Shown here in pieces: positions 20,575-32,608 of a stretch of DNA of 64,000 bases. Numbering within the stretch: the first letter of the stretch is position 1; each line of letters starts with the position of its first letter. The notes under the pieces were generated by a model. The model was not told where the DNA came from. It was given only the letters and a program-made list of their open reading frames with translations, and ran no database searches. The stretch covers positions 1,674,001-1,738,000 of the forward strand of contig CP114126.1 of NCBI GenBank assembly GCA_029959195.1, in the 5' to 3' direction. Both the position numbers and the translations under genes were made by a program. The DNA is from Dictyophora rubrovolvata. Its lineage: Eukaryota > Basidiomycota > Agaricomycetes > Phallales > Phallaceae.

Positions 20575-20962
20575 ATGGCAGATCCACCGTCTATCAAAAT
20601 TGCCGGAAAGGTAAAAATGGAAGTCTTTCATTGAAGGCTGCTAAATGTCATTTCGTCTATCCGATAATTAAGACAGAACGTCAATCGTTGAATCTGAAGT
20701 GTAGTAAACAATGAAGGATGAGGAAAGGGAGAAGAATGATACTAGCGCTGGCAAGTATCTTACAAATACCACTCATAGTGATGGAATCGACATGTGGTCT
20801 ACACAAGGGCAACATGACCCCGATCGCCCTGCTGTGACAGCGGTCCTACCTACTATCCATCGACATGAAATAAATCAGTACCGTGGGGTTCGCTGGCATT
20901 TCCCAACTAGGCGCTTCAATAGGAGAAAACCTTTTGTAAATCCTGGACAAGTACTGGGGTGA
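20575..20962 (+). CDS. Possible small two-exon gene, function unknown
   Basis: An ATG at 20575 gives MADPPSIKIAGK up to a GTAAAA donor-like site. A downstream exon after AATGAAG (from about 20720) keeps the frame and reads DEEREKNDTSAGKYL through RWHFPTRRFNRRKPFVNPG to a stop at 20962. The intron would be about 109 nt, longer than usual here. Composition is polar and basic with no signal peptide or motif. Alternatively only the second part (ATG at 20711) is translated, or nothing is. Confidence 0.3.
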
Positions 20963-22752
20963 AGAAAAAAAAACACACTCTAAAATGAATCATTCGCATG
21001 TGATAACGACTAACAAGCAAATCATGATGTATTTACCCACCTTGCCCACTATGTTCAGTAATCCAGTGATCACCTGGAGGGGTCATGCTCACGCTCAAAG
21101 CATAAAATGGACTCGGACCGTGGTCATGTCAAAAGAAAGAAAATGTTCTTGAAAAGTCGATCATAACCAAAACTTGAAAAAGACTCCGTGCACAGATCCG
21201 AAATTACACTGCAACCTTGTTTGTGGGAAGTTTCGGAAGAAAATCTGACCGAAGTCAGTGCGGGATAGCGAGACTAAGGAAACATTGTTACTTAAAAACA
21301 CACAAGAATATCTCCTTCCGAGGAGAGGAAGAAGAGACTGAGCATGGAGAGCATGAGGACGATTGAATGGCAACCTTTTTGCATCACAGAGGGGCGTTTC
21401 TTTTTTGGACTGATCGAGGCATATGCAACGCTCGATTCGTGTAATTCTGCCAGACTATGTCCTTGGTTTTTGAGGGTCACGAGGACGAATCTGGGTGTTG
21501 GGTGTTGGACGGGATAATTCAACTTCCAACAAAATACTTTCAAAATACCATCAAAAATCCGTCTCTAGATTTATAATAAACCTTGACAAGGACTCTGAAA
21601 AACAACTTGAAAAAATCTACGGTTTAAAAAGAGATAAAAAAGTCATACAAACATAGACCCTCCTTCAAGTTTCCAGGACGTATTGCAGACATCGGGAAGT
21701 TTTCCTAAACCGCCTCAATGAAAGGTTAATCTTCTGAGATCAACAAAAAGGTTAGTTGAACATGTGGTCGAAATTTCCGAGTTGAAAGCACAGGGATTGA
21801 CTCCGAAGGGTGTGCTGGCAATTCATAATCTTATTTTCGAGCTCCGCTTAGCATAGAACAACGAAAACAACTCATCATGTGTTCTTCCTTCTCTGGCGCA
21901 ATATCGCGCTACAATTTGTCTTTGCCCTGAAAAAGTCTCTTTCAAAACTCAGGAGAGTGTCTTGTTCTCCTTTTTTTTCTCATAAAAAATCATCCACGAT
22001 GACTGTCGGTTGTTTGATTGGCTAGAAGACATCGAACGTCAGCGAAGCATAAATGTGACTCGACAGGTTCTCTCTATATTTACTTATTCACCTGCTAAAT
22101 TTTAGTTTTTTTTTAAACAATGATGCCTTGGAAGTCGGAAGTCGGAAGCGTGTCGGCCCTCTTACCTTCCTTCCATTCATGCGTCATAAGAGTTTCCCTC
22201 CATCTCTTTCTACTTTCGTTCAAGGCGACGTCAGCCGCAACAGCGCACAATGTGCTCAAGAGTAAATAATGTCCACGTGGTGCTGATCCATCATGCGTGC
22301 AATCCCAAATGAAGTCTGGATTTTTTTCCCCTCAAGCCAATAAGTCAACAATTTGCAAGCCAATCCTTGTTACCATACGAACCCATGTAATCGTATCGGT
22401 AAGTGGAGCCAATTATCTCTAGTCATATCGCAACTTTTGGTATGGACCTAAATCAATTCTTTTTAATCATTTCAAGTTGATCGCGTGTTTGATTTGGGAC
22501 TAGGATGTGCTCAAGTGGAATTGCAAAATCTCCCGCTTCCGAACTGTATGACTTCCCATTTATGGCATTTCCTTCAGGCGCGCCACCTATTCTATTCCGC
22601 CCTAATGAGGAGGAGCAAAAAAAGATTATATGGCGAAGTGAATGATGTATATAAATAGGCCTAAGGAAGGGCAGACAAATCATCATCGCCACCCCTTCAC
22701 ATCTGAAGAAGAGTCGACTTTCGAGTGCCACTCAGACGTGTCTGCAACCTCA
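20963..22752. other. Intergenic stretch upstream of GH55 gene, no gene seen
   Basis: About 1.8 kb of sequence without a supported gene. The frames present are short and lack motifs. A TATATAAATA box-like sequence at 22648 lies about 100 bases before the GH55 start, at a plausible distance for its promoter. Confidence 0.45.
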
Positions 22753-25700
22753 ATGTCGTTTCTTAGAGTCTCTCAGCTTGCTTCTGCAACGATACTTGGT
22801 CTCCTGTACATACTACCGTATGTGTACTCCTTAGGAACATCATGTTCCGCGCCATTAGGTGCCGGAAGTGCTGCACCTTCCGATCCTTATTGGCTAATAG
22901 ACTTTCCACAAAGGTTCGCCCGCTATCGCTTCAAAATCCCCTCTCTTTTGCTTTAGTGACTAACGTGTCGTTCTCTTTCAGGGGAACATCCGCGTTTAAC
23001 GCGAATCCATCTTCCTATGTCATCCGAAGAAACGTCCAAGACTACGGTGCTAAAGGTGATGGTGTAACCGACGATACCGCTGCCATCAACGCAGCTATAT
23101 CCGCTGGTTCGCGTTGCGGTGACGGGTCATGCCCTTCTTCCACATTAACTCCCGCTTTGGTTGTATTCCCTGCTGGGTAATATAATTCACGACACATTTT
23201 TGCACCATAACCTTATACTAACTTCAACCTAAAAATTCTTACAGGACATACCTCATCTCCTCCCCTATCATCGCATGGTACTACACTCAACTAGTCGGAG
23301 ATGCGCAAAACCCGCCAACTCTTTTAGCTGCCTCCAACTTCAGTGGTATCGCCGTCATAGACGCCGACGTCTACGGTGCAGGGGGCGCGAATTGGTACAT
23401 CAACCAAGACAACTTTTACAGAGAAGTAAGCATCATAAGGGATCGCAATGATATGACTTTCCTCATCACCGCCGCTCTTCAAACATTAAGGTTCGGAACT
23501 TTGTAATCGACTTGACCCGTATGCCTGCGACTTCTTCAGCTACGGGACTTCACTGGCAAGTATCTCAAGCAACCAGTCTCTACAATATCCGGTATGTCAA
23601 TCATCAAATATAGTGTTCTGATCTTCTACAATACTTACACTATCCAGGGTTGAAATGAGCACGGCTTCCAATACGGCCCACCAAGGCATATTTATGGAAA
23701 GTAAGTTTCGAGAAATATTACCATTGAATATTACAGCAATGTAAACCATTGCTTCTGTAGACGGAAGCGGTGGCTTCTTCGGTGACCTCATCTTCAACGG
23801 AGGTAAATTCCCGAAATCGCACTCTTCAAAAACACACACTCACACATAACTTCAGGAAAATATGGCATATGGGTCGGCAACCAACAGTTTACTTTGAGAA
23901 ACGTCACTATCAACAACGCTCAAACCGGCATATTCATGAACTGGAACTGGGGCTGGACTTTCCAAGGCATTAATATCAATAATTGCCAAGTCAGTACAAT
24001 GTAACTTCTTGTGCCTTTTTTTCATTGATCTCGAATTTGCGTAACGCCACATAGATTGGGTTCCAGGTTCAAACTGGTTAGAATTCTTCGCTTTCTAGCC
24101 CATGAGAATCAAATACTCATACTCTTCTTCTTAGGCGGAACGTCGCAAAGTGATCAGGTAATTGTATTTCTTTCCCTATCATTCGATACCCTAGCTCAAT
24201 TACAAATCAAGACTGCCGGTGCCGAAACAATTATCGATGCAACAGTCACCAACACACCCGTATTCATCCAAACATCTCAAACGAGTAATGGGGAATTAGC
24301 TGGTTCTTTACTACTTGACAACGTTCAACTTTCCAACGTTCCTACTGCAGTTAAAACTGCCCAGGGCAATGTTGTTCTTGCGGGACCTGGATCGGGTATG
24401 GCGTCTACGATTTTAAGATTTTTTTGGTTCCTCATACTTCGAGTAGGCACTATCGCCCAATGGGCTCAAGGCAATGTATACTCGGGAACTTCCACCAACG
24501 CGCAGTTTGTCCAGTCCAATCTCACCCCTCCCAACAAACCTTCTGCATTACTCCAAGGGGGGAAGGTACATACTTTTGTTTTCCCGGGACATCTCCTTCA
24601 GAACTTCCCCACAATGAGTCTTATTTTTTGTCCTTTACTAGATTGCCAGTCGAACCCGTCCTCAGTACGGAAGTTACTCCGCCAGTCAAATTATCAGTGT
24701 CAAAGCTCAAGGCGCCAAAGGTGATGGTAATACCGATGACACGCAAGCTATCCAAAACGTCCTTAACCAAGTTAGTAAATCCTCACTGACCCGTGCGATT
24801 GAGAAGAAGGTTTTACGGTATTATTTCAGTTCTCCGGATGCAAAGTTATCTTTTTCGACGCTGGTACTTACATCGTCACGAATACTATCACCATTCCGGA
24901 AGGTACAGTCATCACTGGAGAGGTCTGGCCTGTTATCATGGGTGAGATATTTATAAGCCGCTTGTTGTACATACAACCCGTGATGTTTACACAATATGCT
25001 GACCAGGAACGGGCTCAAACTTCCAGTCTCAAGCTAACCCTCTACCGGTCGTACGAGTAGGCCAATCAGGCTCATCTGGAAGCGTAGAAATAACGGATAT
25101 TATCTTCTCGACACGTGGCCCTACACCAGGAGCTATCATCGTTGAATGGAACGTCAAGGGTACTAGTCCCGCATCTGCAGGCATGTGGGATTCGCACATC
25201 CGCATTGGATCTGGTATGCATTTTTAATCTGGTTGTCGGTTCTATACTTCTTTCAATAATTGACCATGATCTTTTTTTAGCACAAGGAACAGATATGGGA
25301 TCCGCTCAATGCCCCACGTCAGGCGAGAATCAGGCCAATTGTATGGGTGCATTTATGGCGCTCCACTTGACTTCTTCCAGTTCAGCTTATATTGAAGGCT
25401 TATGGGCATGGCTTGGTAAGTACTTGTTCAGACAAAAGGATGGACAGGAATCATTATTTTCCCTTATAGGTGACCATGATCTTGATGGAGACAATGCCCA
25501 GGTCACAGTATTCAGTGGACGCGGTATCCTGTCTCAATCCCAAGGACCCGTATGGCTGATTGGCACTGGTTAGTGGATCGTTTGTGTATTCTTGGGGACA
25601 ATAATTTAGGTCATCTCCTTTCTTTTGACAGCTGGTAAGTTCTACTTCGACAGTGCCTTCTCACTCTGCAAATTTAACTTTGCTATGACTAGCGGAACAT

Positions 25701-26440
25701 CACACGCTATACCAATACAACATCGCTGGAGCATCTAACCATTATCTCGGTTTTATTCAAACTGAAACTGTGCGTGCATGTTTTCCCCCGATGTCACAGT
25801 GAGAACTCATTCTCTCCTTGTTTCAAAGCCATACTATCAACCCTCACCCATTCCTCCATCACCATTCTCCATCGAGAGTTCCTATAATGACCCAACATTC
25901 CCATCTGGACTAGATGCTGCTTGGGCTCTTTACGTCCAACAATCCTCTAATATTCTTATTTACGGTATGACACGTGTCAAAAACTCATCTTTGAATAGAA
26001 ACCTGATATACCTTCCTCAGGTGCCGGATTATACAGTTTCTTCCAGGTATATTACCCCTCATTCAAATTCGATATACCCTTACTCAAATTAATCAATAAT
26101 AAAGGTCTACAATCAGAATTGTATTAGCGGCGGCGCCGTCGATTGTCAACCACAAATTGCCAATGTTGATTCTTCTTCTTCTCTCAGCCTTTACAGCTTG
26201 TCTACCGTAGGCACTACCTTCCAGTTCAGCGTCAATGAGGCTGGGATTGCCAACCAAGGTATAGTGCTTACAAAAGTAACAGGCGTCATGAAACTGAATT
26301 ATTTGCAAACAGCGAACAATGAAAATGGATTCCAGGAGACTATCACTGCTTGGACCCGAAACAATGTTGTTATCAATACCAAAGGCGGGAACAGTCCTCT
26401 CAATGTCAACGCAACAGCTAGGGGATCGAGTACTTCATAA
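22753..26440 (+). CDS. Secreted GH55 exo-beta-1,3-glucanase
   Basis: GH55 enzymes release glucose from laminarin-type beta-1,3-glucan by inversion, outside the cell. Start ATG at 22753 (MSFLRVSQLASATILGLLYI signal peptide). About 15 introns of 50-70 nt interrupt it. Two right-handed beta-helix (pectate-lyase-3-like) halves are visible, each beginning with the same motif: DYGAKGDGVTDDTAAINAAI near 23040 and AQGAKGDGNTDDTQAIQNVL near 24710. Other family stretches are WYYTQLVGDAQNPPTL, MENGSGGFFGDLIFNGG, GIWVGNQQFTLRNVTI and MGAFMALHLTSSSSAYIEG, then LYVQQSSNILIYG. An exon of only 22 nt (24055-24076) is needed to join NINNCQ to GGTSQSDQ. The last exon ends SPLNVNATARGSSTS. It looks whole, about 770-800 aa, usual for the family. 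Individual exon borders were set by frame. Confidence 0.9.
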
Positions 26441-26659
26441 GAGCTCTTCCAAACGGCCGAGCATGACATCATAATGATTATGAATATCCATTCTTTTGAG
26501 CCTTTCTTTGATTTCCCCGACTAGTATGACAGTTATGTTTTTTTTTTCAAACACTGTATTAATAAAAGGATCGTTTTACAAAACTTCTCTTTTTCGGTTG
26601 GTTCCATCCGACAAATCCGACGTCAACGTCAACGTCGTGTCGACCTCACAATACCATAT

Positions 26660-27107
26660 TTAACTTATTATGGTAGTATGACTGATAATCTCTACGGAAG
26701 TAGTGATGATCACCGACCCTCCACATCCTTGACATGCAGAGGGCTACAAACACTGCAGTTGAACGAATGAACAAAAAAAACTTCGATGTTCACTTACGAT
26801 TCCTCCAGAAGTTTCAGCCGCTTCTGCGAGGCATGTCGCCAGATCACCTGTCATCAGAAGTCAGGATGGATGTTGGAAGAACAGATTGGAATACCAAAAT
26901 CCAAACAGGTACTCAAAAGACCACCGCTGAATAATGCCTCAATGCAAGCTGTAAAGATGATAATATCAATATGCACGTTGACAAGACTTGAGTGAATATC
27001 AACTAACCGACGTCGTTACAAGTCGAGTCTTGCCTTTTCGTCAAGACACTAGCTTGTACAACGAGACCCAAAGTCAAAACGGCAGCGATTTTTCCGAAAG
27101 AGAACAT
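26660..27107 (-). CDS. Cys-rich small secreted protein A, shortened member of the array
   Basis: Four exons from the ATG at 27107; stop at 26660; 89 aa. The signal peptide is MFSFGKIAAVLTLGLVVQAS, followed by the dibasic LTKR-Q. Exon 1 is 100 nt and ends after TCNDV. Later exons give ACIEALFSGGLL, SDLATCLAEAAETSGGI and PSACQGCGGSVIITT. Five mature cysteines remain: exon 2 lacks the GPLExC end that carries the third cysteine of genes B and C. The C-terminus has a unique hydrophobic extension (VEIISHTTIIS). It is the most divergent of the three tandem copies, and an unpaired cysteine is expected. Possible reason: loss of constraint, or dimerisation through the free cysteine. Confidence 0.72.
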
Positions 27108-27755
27108 GACGGTGATTATTGGTGTCTTCACAAGACTTCTCTCACTTTATATACATACGGAACTTAGCGCCTTTCGGAAATAGAATTGACATGCGAGGAA
27201 CAAATCAATGACAGACATCGAAGTCAGTGAACACATGTCAACGTATTCGCTGTCCATAGGACCATTTACGAAGGTGAGGAAACATTAGCGCGCTTCCGAA
27301 AGTACCCGCCCCCTGACGGGTTTCGGGGAAGCGACGTTCGCCTCGACGTTGAAGATGAATTGACAAGGGGCAACATCACCCCCGTTCACATCGACAACAC
27401 GTCTTAAGGAACTTATTTGAGGTACAGTTGTCGAGAAACATGACGGGTGTATCGCTTGAGAACGTCTCTTCGAAATTCGATAGCCACGTACTAGCTTAAG
27501 CTTCCGCGTCAGTCATGCATCTTTAAACAGTTTTAACGGTTGTCGCTAGTCGAGTTTTCTCAAATCAGCCAGGTCCACAAATGCCTCATGTGGTCTTGCG
27601 CCTTCAGGCACCCCAGACTCAGATTCAATCTATTTTAGAAACATCTTTAATAAATCGGCTTGTCGATCTAAATAAATACACAGCTAGAGAAATCCTCTGT
27701 TCGATGGTAAGTCTTTTGAGGAAGCAAGGAGAGTCGACGTTGACGGTCGACATCA
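27108..27755. other. Intergenic region between secreted genes A and B
   Basis: Promoter side of gene A (a TATATA-like box on the minus strand near 27150) and 3' flank of gene B. It includes CGACG-rich segments. No gene seen. Confidence 0.4.
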
Positions 27756-28216
27756 TTAAAGCAATCCAACTGGAAGGCAGGCAGTGCAAGCAGGGGACTT
27801 TACCAATTTGTGTGTCAATGTTTATATTTTTTTAGTGCTAGTAAAACTTACCAAGTTGAGAGAGCTAACGCTTCCAATTTGTGGAATAATGGTACCAAGA
27901 CATTGTGTGAATACAGCTGGGGCTATGGTATCATAATAAGATTACGATTCAGTTTCTGTCAATGACAAAAAACCTGAGCCAGGCTTACATTTTGTAATAG
28001 TGGCCAGCAAGACGCATACTTCCAAAGGACCGACTAATGGCAAAGTCGCGAGGCAAGCTTCAAAAACGTTTCTTCAGTTTCTGAAGCACGAGAATAATAT
28101 CAATGCTAATATATACCTGTAAGGTCGCAACTACCAAGCTGGCGCTCCTGCAGAGCTGCACTATGAACGCCGACGCCGAGGGCGAAAAGAGTTAAGACCC
28201 GTTTAAAAGAGACCAT
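27756..28216 (-). CDS. Cys-rich small secreted protein B
   Basis: Four exons from the ATG at 28216; stop at 27756; 93 aa. The signal peptide is MVSFKRVLTLFALGVGVHSA, then LQER-Q. Exon 1 is 100 nt. Segments by exon: GSCDLT; ACLATLPLVGPLEVCVLLAT; SPAVFTQCLGTIIPQIG with SVSSLNL; SPACTACLPVGLL. Six mature cysteines in the order C-x3-C, C, C, C-x2-C. It shares PLVGPLExC and a GSVSSLNL/LGSLNL stretch with gene C, so the two arose by tandem duplication. It contains hydrophobic segments but has no membrane anchor after the signal. A role as an effector or a surface-active protein is possible; the family is not named with certainty. Confidence 0.8.
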
Positions 28217-28955
28217 TGTGAGAGTAATGAATATGCAGGTTTACTGAAAAGACACCAAACAATGTATTTTAAGTGAGCAGATTGCTCTCTTTTATATGAA
28301 TAATGAGAGCATCCTGACTATTAACTTGAAGTATAGTTTAGTGAATGAATGAGCTGTCTTTTGGGCATATATCGCGACCTCGAGCATGAATTAGCCAAGA
28401 GAAAGGCTTGGTGATATATGTCGCTCAACTGCGATATTAGACCGGTGTACGAGTTCAAATGTATTGTAACCTGTGCACATGTCAAATAGACGGGAGAAGC
28501 GCCGGGAATTTCCATGGCTCTCAGGTTCATCATCAACTTCCCTCTGTCATTTAAGTAAACCACCAATTGCCTTCATCTTGACACATGTCAACGGCTAAGG
28601 AAGTCAAGCACCCCTCTATTTTCTGGTGCTTCGTTCCTGGCTTGAAATCATCAAATCGATTGGCAGTAATTGTAACCCCCGTCTAAAGCACGCCTAACAC
28701 GTTGCAACACGTCAGACTACTTGGGTTTACTTTCCTAGCGAAGTCTTAAAATTTTGCAATGGGAATTCTCTGAAGGCTCTACCCCTTTTATACGTGGGTG
28801 TCAAGTCTATTTTTGTTTGATCACGACACTTATGACTTGCTGATGCTGATGGGATTCGCGATGAATGATTCGGCAAACGAAACAACCCTATAATTCATTG
28901 TAGCAACGACACACAACAACTTCCAACCATTCGGGGTGCGGAAAAGCTGATGAAA
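28217..28955. other. Intergenic region between secreted genes B and C
   Basis: Promoter of gene B: a TATATGAAT stretch lies about 80 bases upstream of its ATG. The frame at 28321-28566 has no support. Otherwise nothing seen. Confidence 0.4.
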
Positions 28956-29441
28956 TTAGAGAGAAGACAAAGGCAAACACGACAAACAAGCCGTGGGCTG
29001 AATGAAAAGAACTGGTTAGCACAATGGTGTCGGCATTTATTTAAAAAACCAATCTTACCAAGTTCAAACTTCCCAACCCACCAGCAGCACCAGTAGCGCT
29101 CGAGACGACATCCCCGAGGCACGTTGTCAACACACTTGAATCCACGGCTGTTAACATTAAGAGAATCTCATTATAGAATCTTGAAACTGGATGGTTTCAA
29201 AACTTAGCCTACCGCCTAAAAGAGCGCATTCCTCCAAGGGACCCACAAGGGGTAGAGATTCCACACAGCCTAGAAACAATCGTAATTAGTCTTTGTGCTT
29301 TTTTTGCGTGTTTTTGCGTTTCTGTCCAAAAGGTTGCTCACTAAGGACGTTGCAGTCGCCGAGCTGACGACTTTCGAGAGCCACAGCATTTGCGGCAACA
29401 CCAAGAGAGAAGACAGTAGCAATAGATTTGAAAGAGACCAT
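28956..29441 (-). CDS. Cys-rich small secreted protein C
   Basis: Four exons from the ATG at 29441; stop at 28956; 95 aa. The signal peptide is MVSFKSIATVFSLGVAANAV, then LESR-Q. Exon 1 is 100 nt and ends after DCNVL. Next come SCVESLPLVGPLEECALLG, then AVDSSVLTTCLGDVVSSATG with AAGGLGSLNL, then PTACLSCLPLSSL. Six mature cysteines match gene B one for one. Introns fall at the same codon phases (1, 1, 0 pattern by exon). The MVSFK start is shared with gene B, so signal peptides are conserved too. Function unknown. Confidence 0.8.
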
Positions 29442-30893
29442 TTCTGACGCTGAAGTCGAAGTTGTAGGACAATCTGATGACTCAAAAGTGACTGAAACAT
29501 TGTCTTTTTAAATCGTTTTAGATATAGGATGGGAACAAAAGAGAAAAAATATGACTGATTATCGATCGTCTGTGCCCTCGGGTGAGTAATGATAGACAGA
29601 TTCAGAAGCGACAGAGGCCGAGTGAAAGGAAACAAACCAACAAACTGCCCCTCGTGTCTTGTTTTGCTTCTTTATTTTTATTTTTTTTGGTAAGTTTTCT
29701 GTTATTTTTCCTCGATTAAGTCATATTACCGAGGTATATGCATAGACGTACATTCCATCTCAGAACATAGAAGAAATGTCAGCACGAGAGCTGGAACGAC
29801 AGGGGAAATGCATTTGCACACGCCATTAGTCGGCCTTTCCGTCTAGCGGAAAACCCACTGAAACTTTTTGTTACAGCCCAAGATAACATGTGACGCCATG
29901 GCTTTCAGCTCTTCCAAAGAAGACTTAACAACTTCAGTCCCAAACCTAAAATTAGGGGTCCCTTGTCGGTTAGAGTTAGTCACCCTTGGAAGTCTATCCG
30001 TTCGCCGTTCGATCATGGATGCTAATAATGACGAAACAGCTTTGACGTGTGCGTTTGAAGATGAAGCTGAAGTGACATATGTACCAGCTTTGGAGGGAGA
30101 TCGTGTTTCGTTAGACCAGGGTAGTTCGCTTCATAGACGAAGTGCCTGTAGAATTTCCAGAAGTAAAGAAAGCGAGTGAACGAATTAGAAAAAGAACTCA
30201 AAAATGGGAAACAAGCCACCGTGATTGAGACAAACAATGAGTCATCAATTTTACTCGAGACTTCTGATATCGGGAAATGATTTTGGTTATTCACTTGGGC
30301 TTTAGAATGACGTCGTCATCAAAAAGACTTTGGATCATGATATTTCTGTCGACGAGCGTTGTGACTCTAATTATGGCAAAACTTTCACTTGGGAATGTTG
30401 GGCTATGAGCTGAAAGACTGGACCTCGTGGACCTCCTTGGCTTTCGCGTGTTGGACAGATTTTAACTTCCTCGAGCAGTGAAAACTGGGGTTATTGCAAA
30501 TATTTATGAATAAGAGTCCGGATGCAGAGATGAGAAAAAAATTGAGCAAGGACGATGAGATCGGATATTAAAAGGCACAGAACCCAGGTAATAGATCGAA
30601 TTGGGTACGCGTGGTTCATTGGTATCATCATAACTATGCCTGATTAATATGAGAAGTCAATAACACGTGGGGAAACAAAGTAGTAGAAGTTTTTTTTTCC
30701 CTCATCCCATCGAGGATTCGAGAAAATAGAACCATATCTACGTCACGATCTACGATCTATCACTGAACGTTCAATGACGTTTACACGACACGCACGAATC
30801 TATTGGTCAAAAAAAAGAGAAAAATATCATAACGTATCAAAAGCCAACTTACCGTTCACCCCTAACATCACCCCCTGGATGACGCGTTTCTAA
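29442..30893. other. Region with one doubtful frame, otherwise gene-free
   Basis: At 29868-30179 the plus strand has a 103-codon frame (from MAFSSSKEDLTTSVPNLKLG, ATG at 29898). A second frame beginning where it should continue reads VVRFIDEVPVEFPEVKKASE to a stop near 30228. The shift between them is not bridged by an intron of normal size, so this may be a broken host gene or chance. No other gene is seen up to 30893. Confidence 0.35.
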
Positions 30894-32608
30894 TTATAAA
30901 GTCCATCCAGTCTCGGTGTTTTTGCTTTGACTGATAGAATTGACATGCGCAGTCGCGTTCCTTTTTCCACAGCTATTCGCCTCGCTGTTCGAGTTGACCA
31001 TCGCCCGCGTCTCGGGTAATTTTTCCGCGTCTTTTCCTTTCCCTTCATTTGCTACAGAGTTCCAATACCACCGCGGTAAAAATCCTACTCGGTCTTCGCC
31101 AGCCACAACTTCCACAACTTCTTCTTGATCCAATATCCGCAATGATAAACCGACACCGGGTGTGAATGTCAAGCGCCAAACTGTGCCCTCCGTATCATTT
31201 ATGTCTGAATTGGGAAGTTTAGGCAATTGCAGATTGGTAGTTCGAATGCCATCGCCATAAACTCGGGTTTCACGCTTTAAGAAAGATATAACTTTCTCTC
31301 CCCACGTCAGGCAGAGTGATGGATTCCACGCATGAGGTTTTCCTCTAACCAAACGAGGTAAATCCAGTGTTTTGAAAGATTGAACATCTTGAAGATATCC
31401 CTTGGGAGATCGGAAGCCGACCACTATTTCCTGAAAAGAAGTAGTCAAAAATTTCAGCTGTCAAGGACCATGTGTGAATGAAAGAGCGCACTGGGACACC
31501 AAGCAAAAACGATTGGAAGTAGAACTTGAGCAATTTTCTAGAAAAACATAAACATTATGACATGAGGCTTGACGTTAAATTCGACTAACTTCTCAAACTT
31601 CAGCTTATCATCTGCATTGCCGGTTCGCATGGCAATAGACGTCTTCAGCTCAACGAACGTATTAGGCTGACCTGTGTACTTATCTACCAATAGTGAGAAT
31701 CTCCCCTCCTGAAACACCCCAAAAAAATAACATTACCTCGTACGCAGTCAACTTCTCCACCGAATATCAAGCGATGGTCGCCCAGCTTTGTTTTGACAAC
31801 GCTACACCACTGAACGTTGGTGTCCACTACTCCATCTCCCCATCCTTTGGGTGACCGCTGAGCAGTATTGCCTTTTGTACGATCCGGAGGTAGGTCAGTC
31901 GTGCAGTAAGATTCAAATGCATATCCATGGTAGGTCATTAGCCTTTGTCTTTCGGGCAGGTCCGTCCTGATTTTCACATCTTATTAAGTAGGATGTTCAT
32001 TGAGGAGGTTCAATATCTCAACTCACTTGAGCTGCAGCGCTTGTCCAGTGGCATGTTCCTCCAAATATATTGTGCCATTAACTTGCATAACATTCAGGTC
32101 CCAAGAGTCGCGCCCTTCGTACGGGGCGGTCAGCAATCTGTTTTAAACGTCAATACAAGCAAATGAAGAAATATTCAGCGACTTACTTGGTTCCAATCCC
32201 TCTCCAAGTTATAACGTCGGCCCTTCGCCTTTCAGCTTCGACTCTAACCCTACATTCGTCAATGGGATTGAGATCTTCACGAGTGCAAGCTTGCAACAAC
32301 GCATCCAGCCTTGCTCTCTCCTCGGGCCTTTTGATCCATCGCTTATACCCATACGAAAGATTGGCACCGAGAGGAGGAGAAACGAAATATTTCATGGAAT
32401 CATTATTCCACTCAAGCTTCCTGCAACGTGACTTGTCTGAATTTCTATTACTGTCGGGAACGGAGGTGTGTGAAAACGACAAAAGCTGATACGGCTGCTG
32501 AAAAGACGGGGGATGTAAATTTGTCTCTTTGACAAGAGGTAGATGCAGAATATTTTCATCTAATCGTCTTTTCTTGCCAAGCCGAGTATCTGAGCCTGAG
32601 TCTGCCAT
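30894..32608 (-). CDS. rai1: Rai1/DXO family decapping and 5' nucleotide-processing enzyme
   Basis: Rai1 partners the 5'-3' exonuclease Rat1/Xrn2 and removes incomplete or unusual 5' caps in the nucleus. Start ATG at 32608 (MADSGSDTRLGKKRRLDEN; a likely nuclear signal GKKRR). Several introns. Motifs in order: FVSPPLGANLSYGYKRWIKR; TAPYEGRDSWDLNVMQVNGT; MTYHGYAFESYCT (the GYxFE motif with catalytic Glu); IFGGEVDCV (ExD metal-binding motif); FVELKTS (the E-x-K motif); EIVVGFRSPKGYLQD. All acidic metal ligands are present, so catalysis is likely intact. The C-terminal 50 residues after RWYWNSVAN are a lineage-specific tail rich in Asn/Ser. The frame at 31345-31533 on the same strand is an intron read-through, not a gene. 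Confidence 0.92.
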
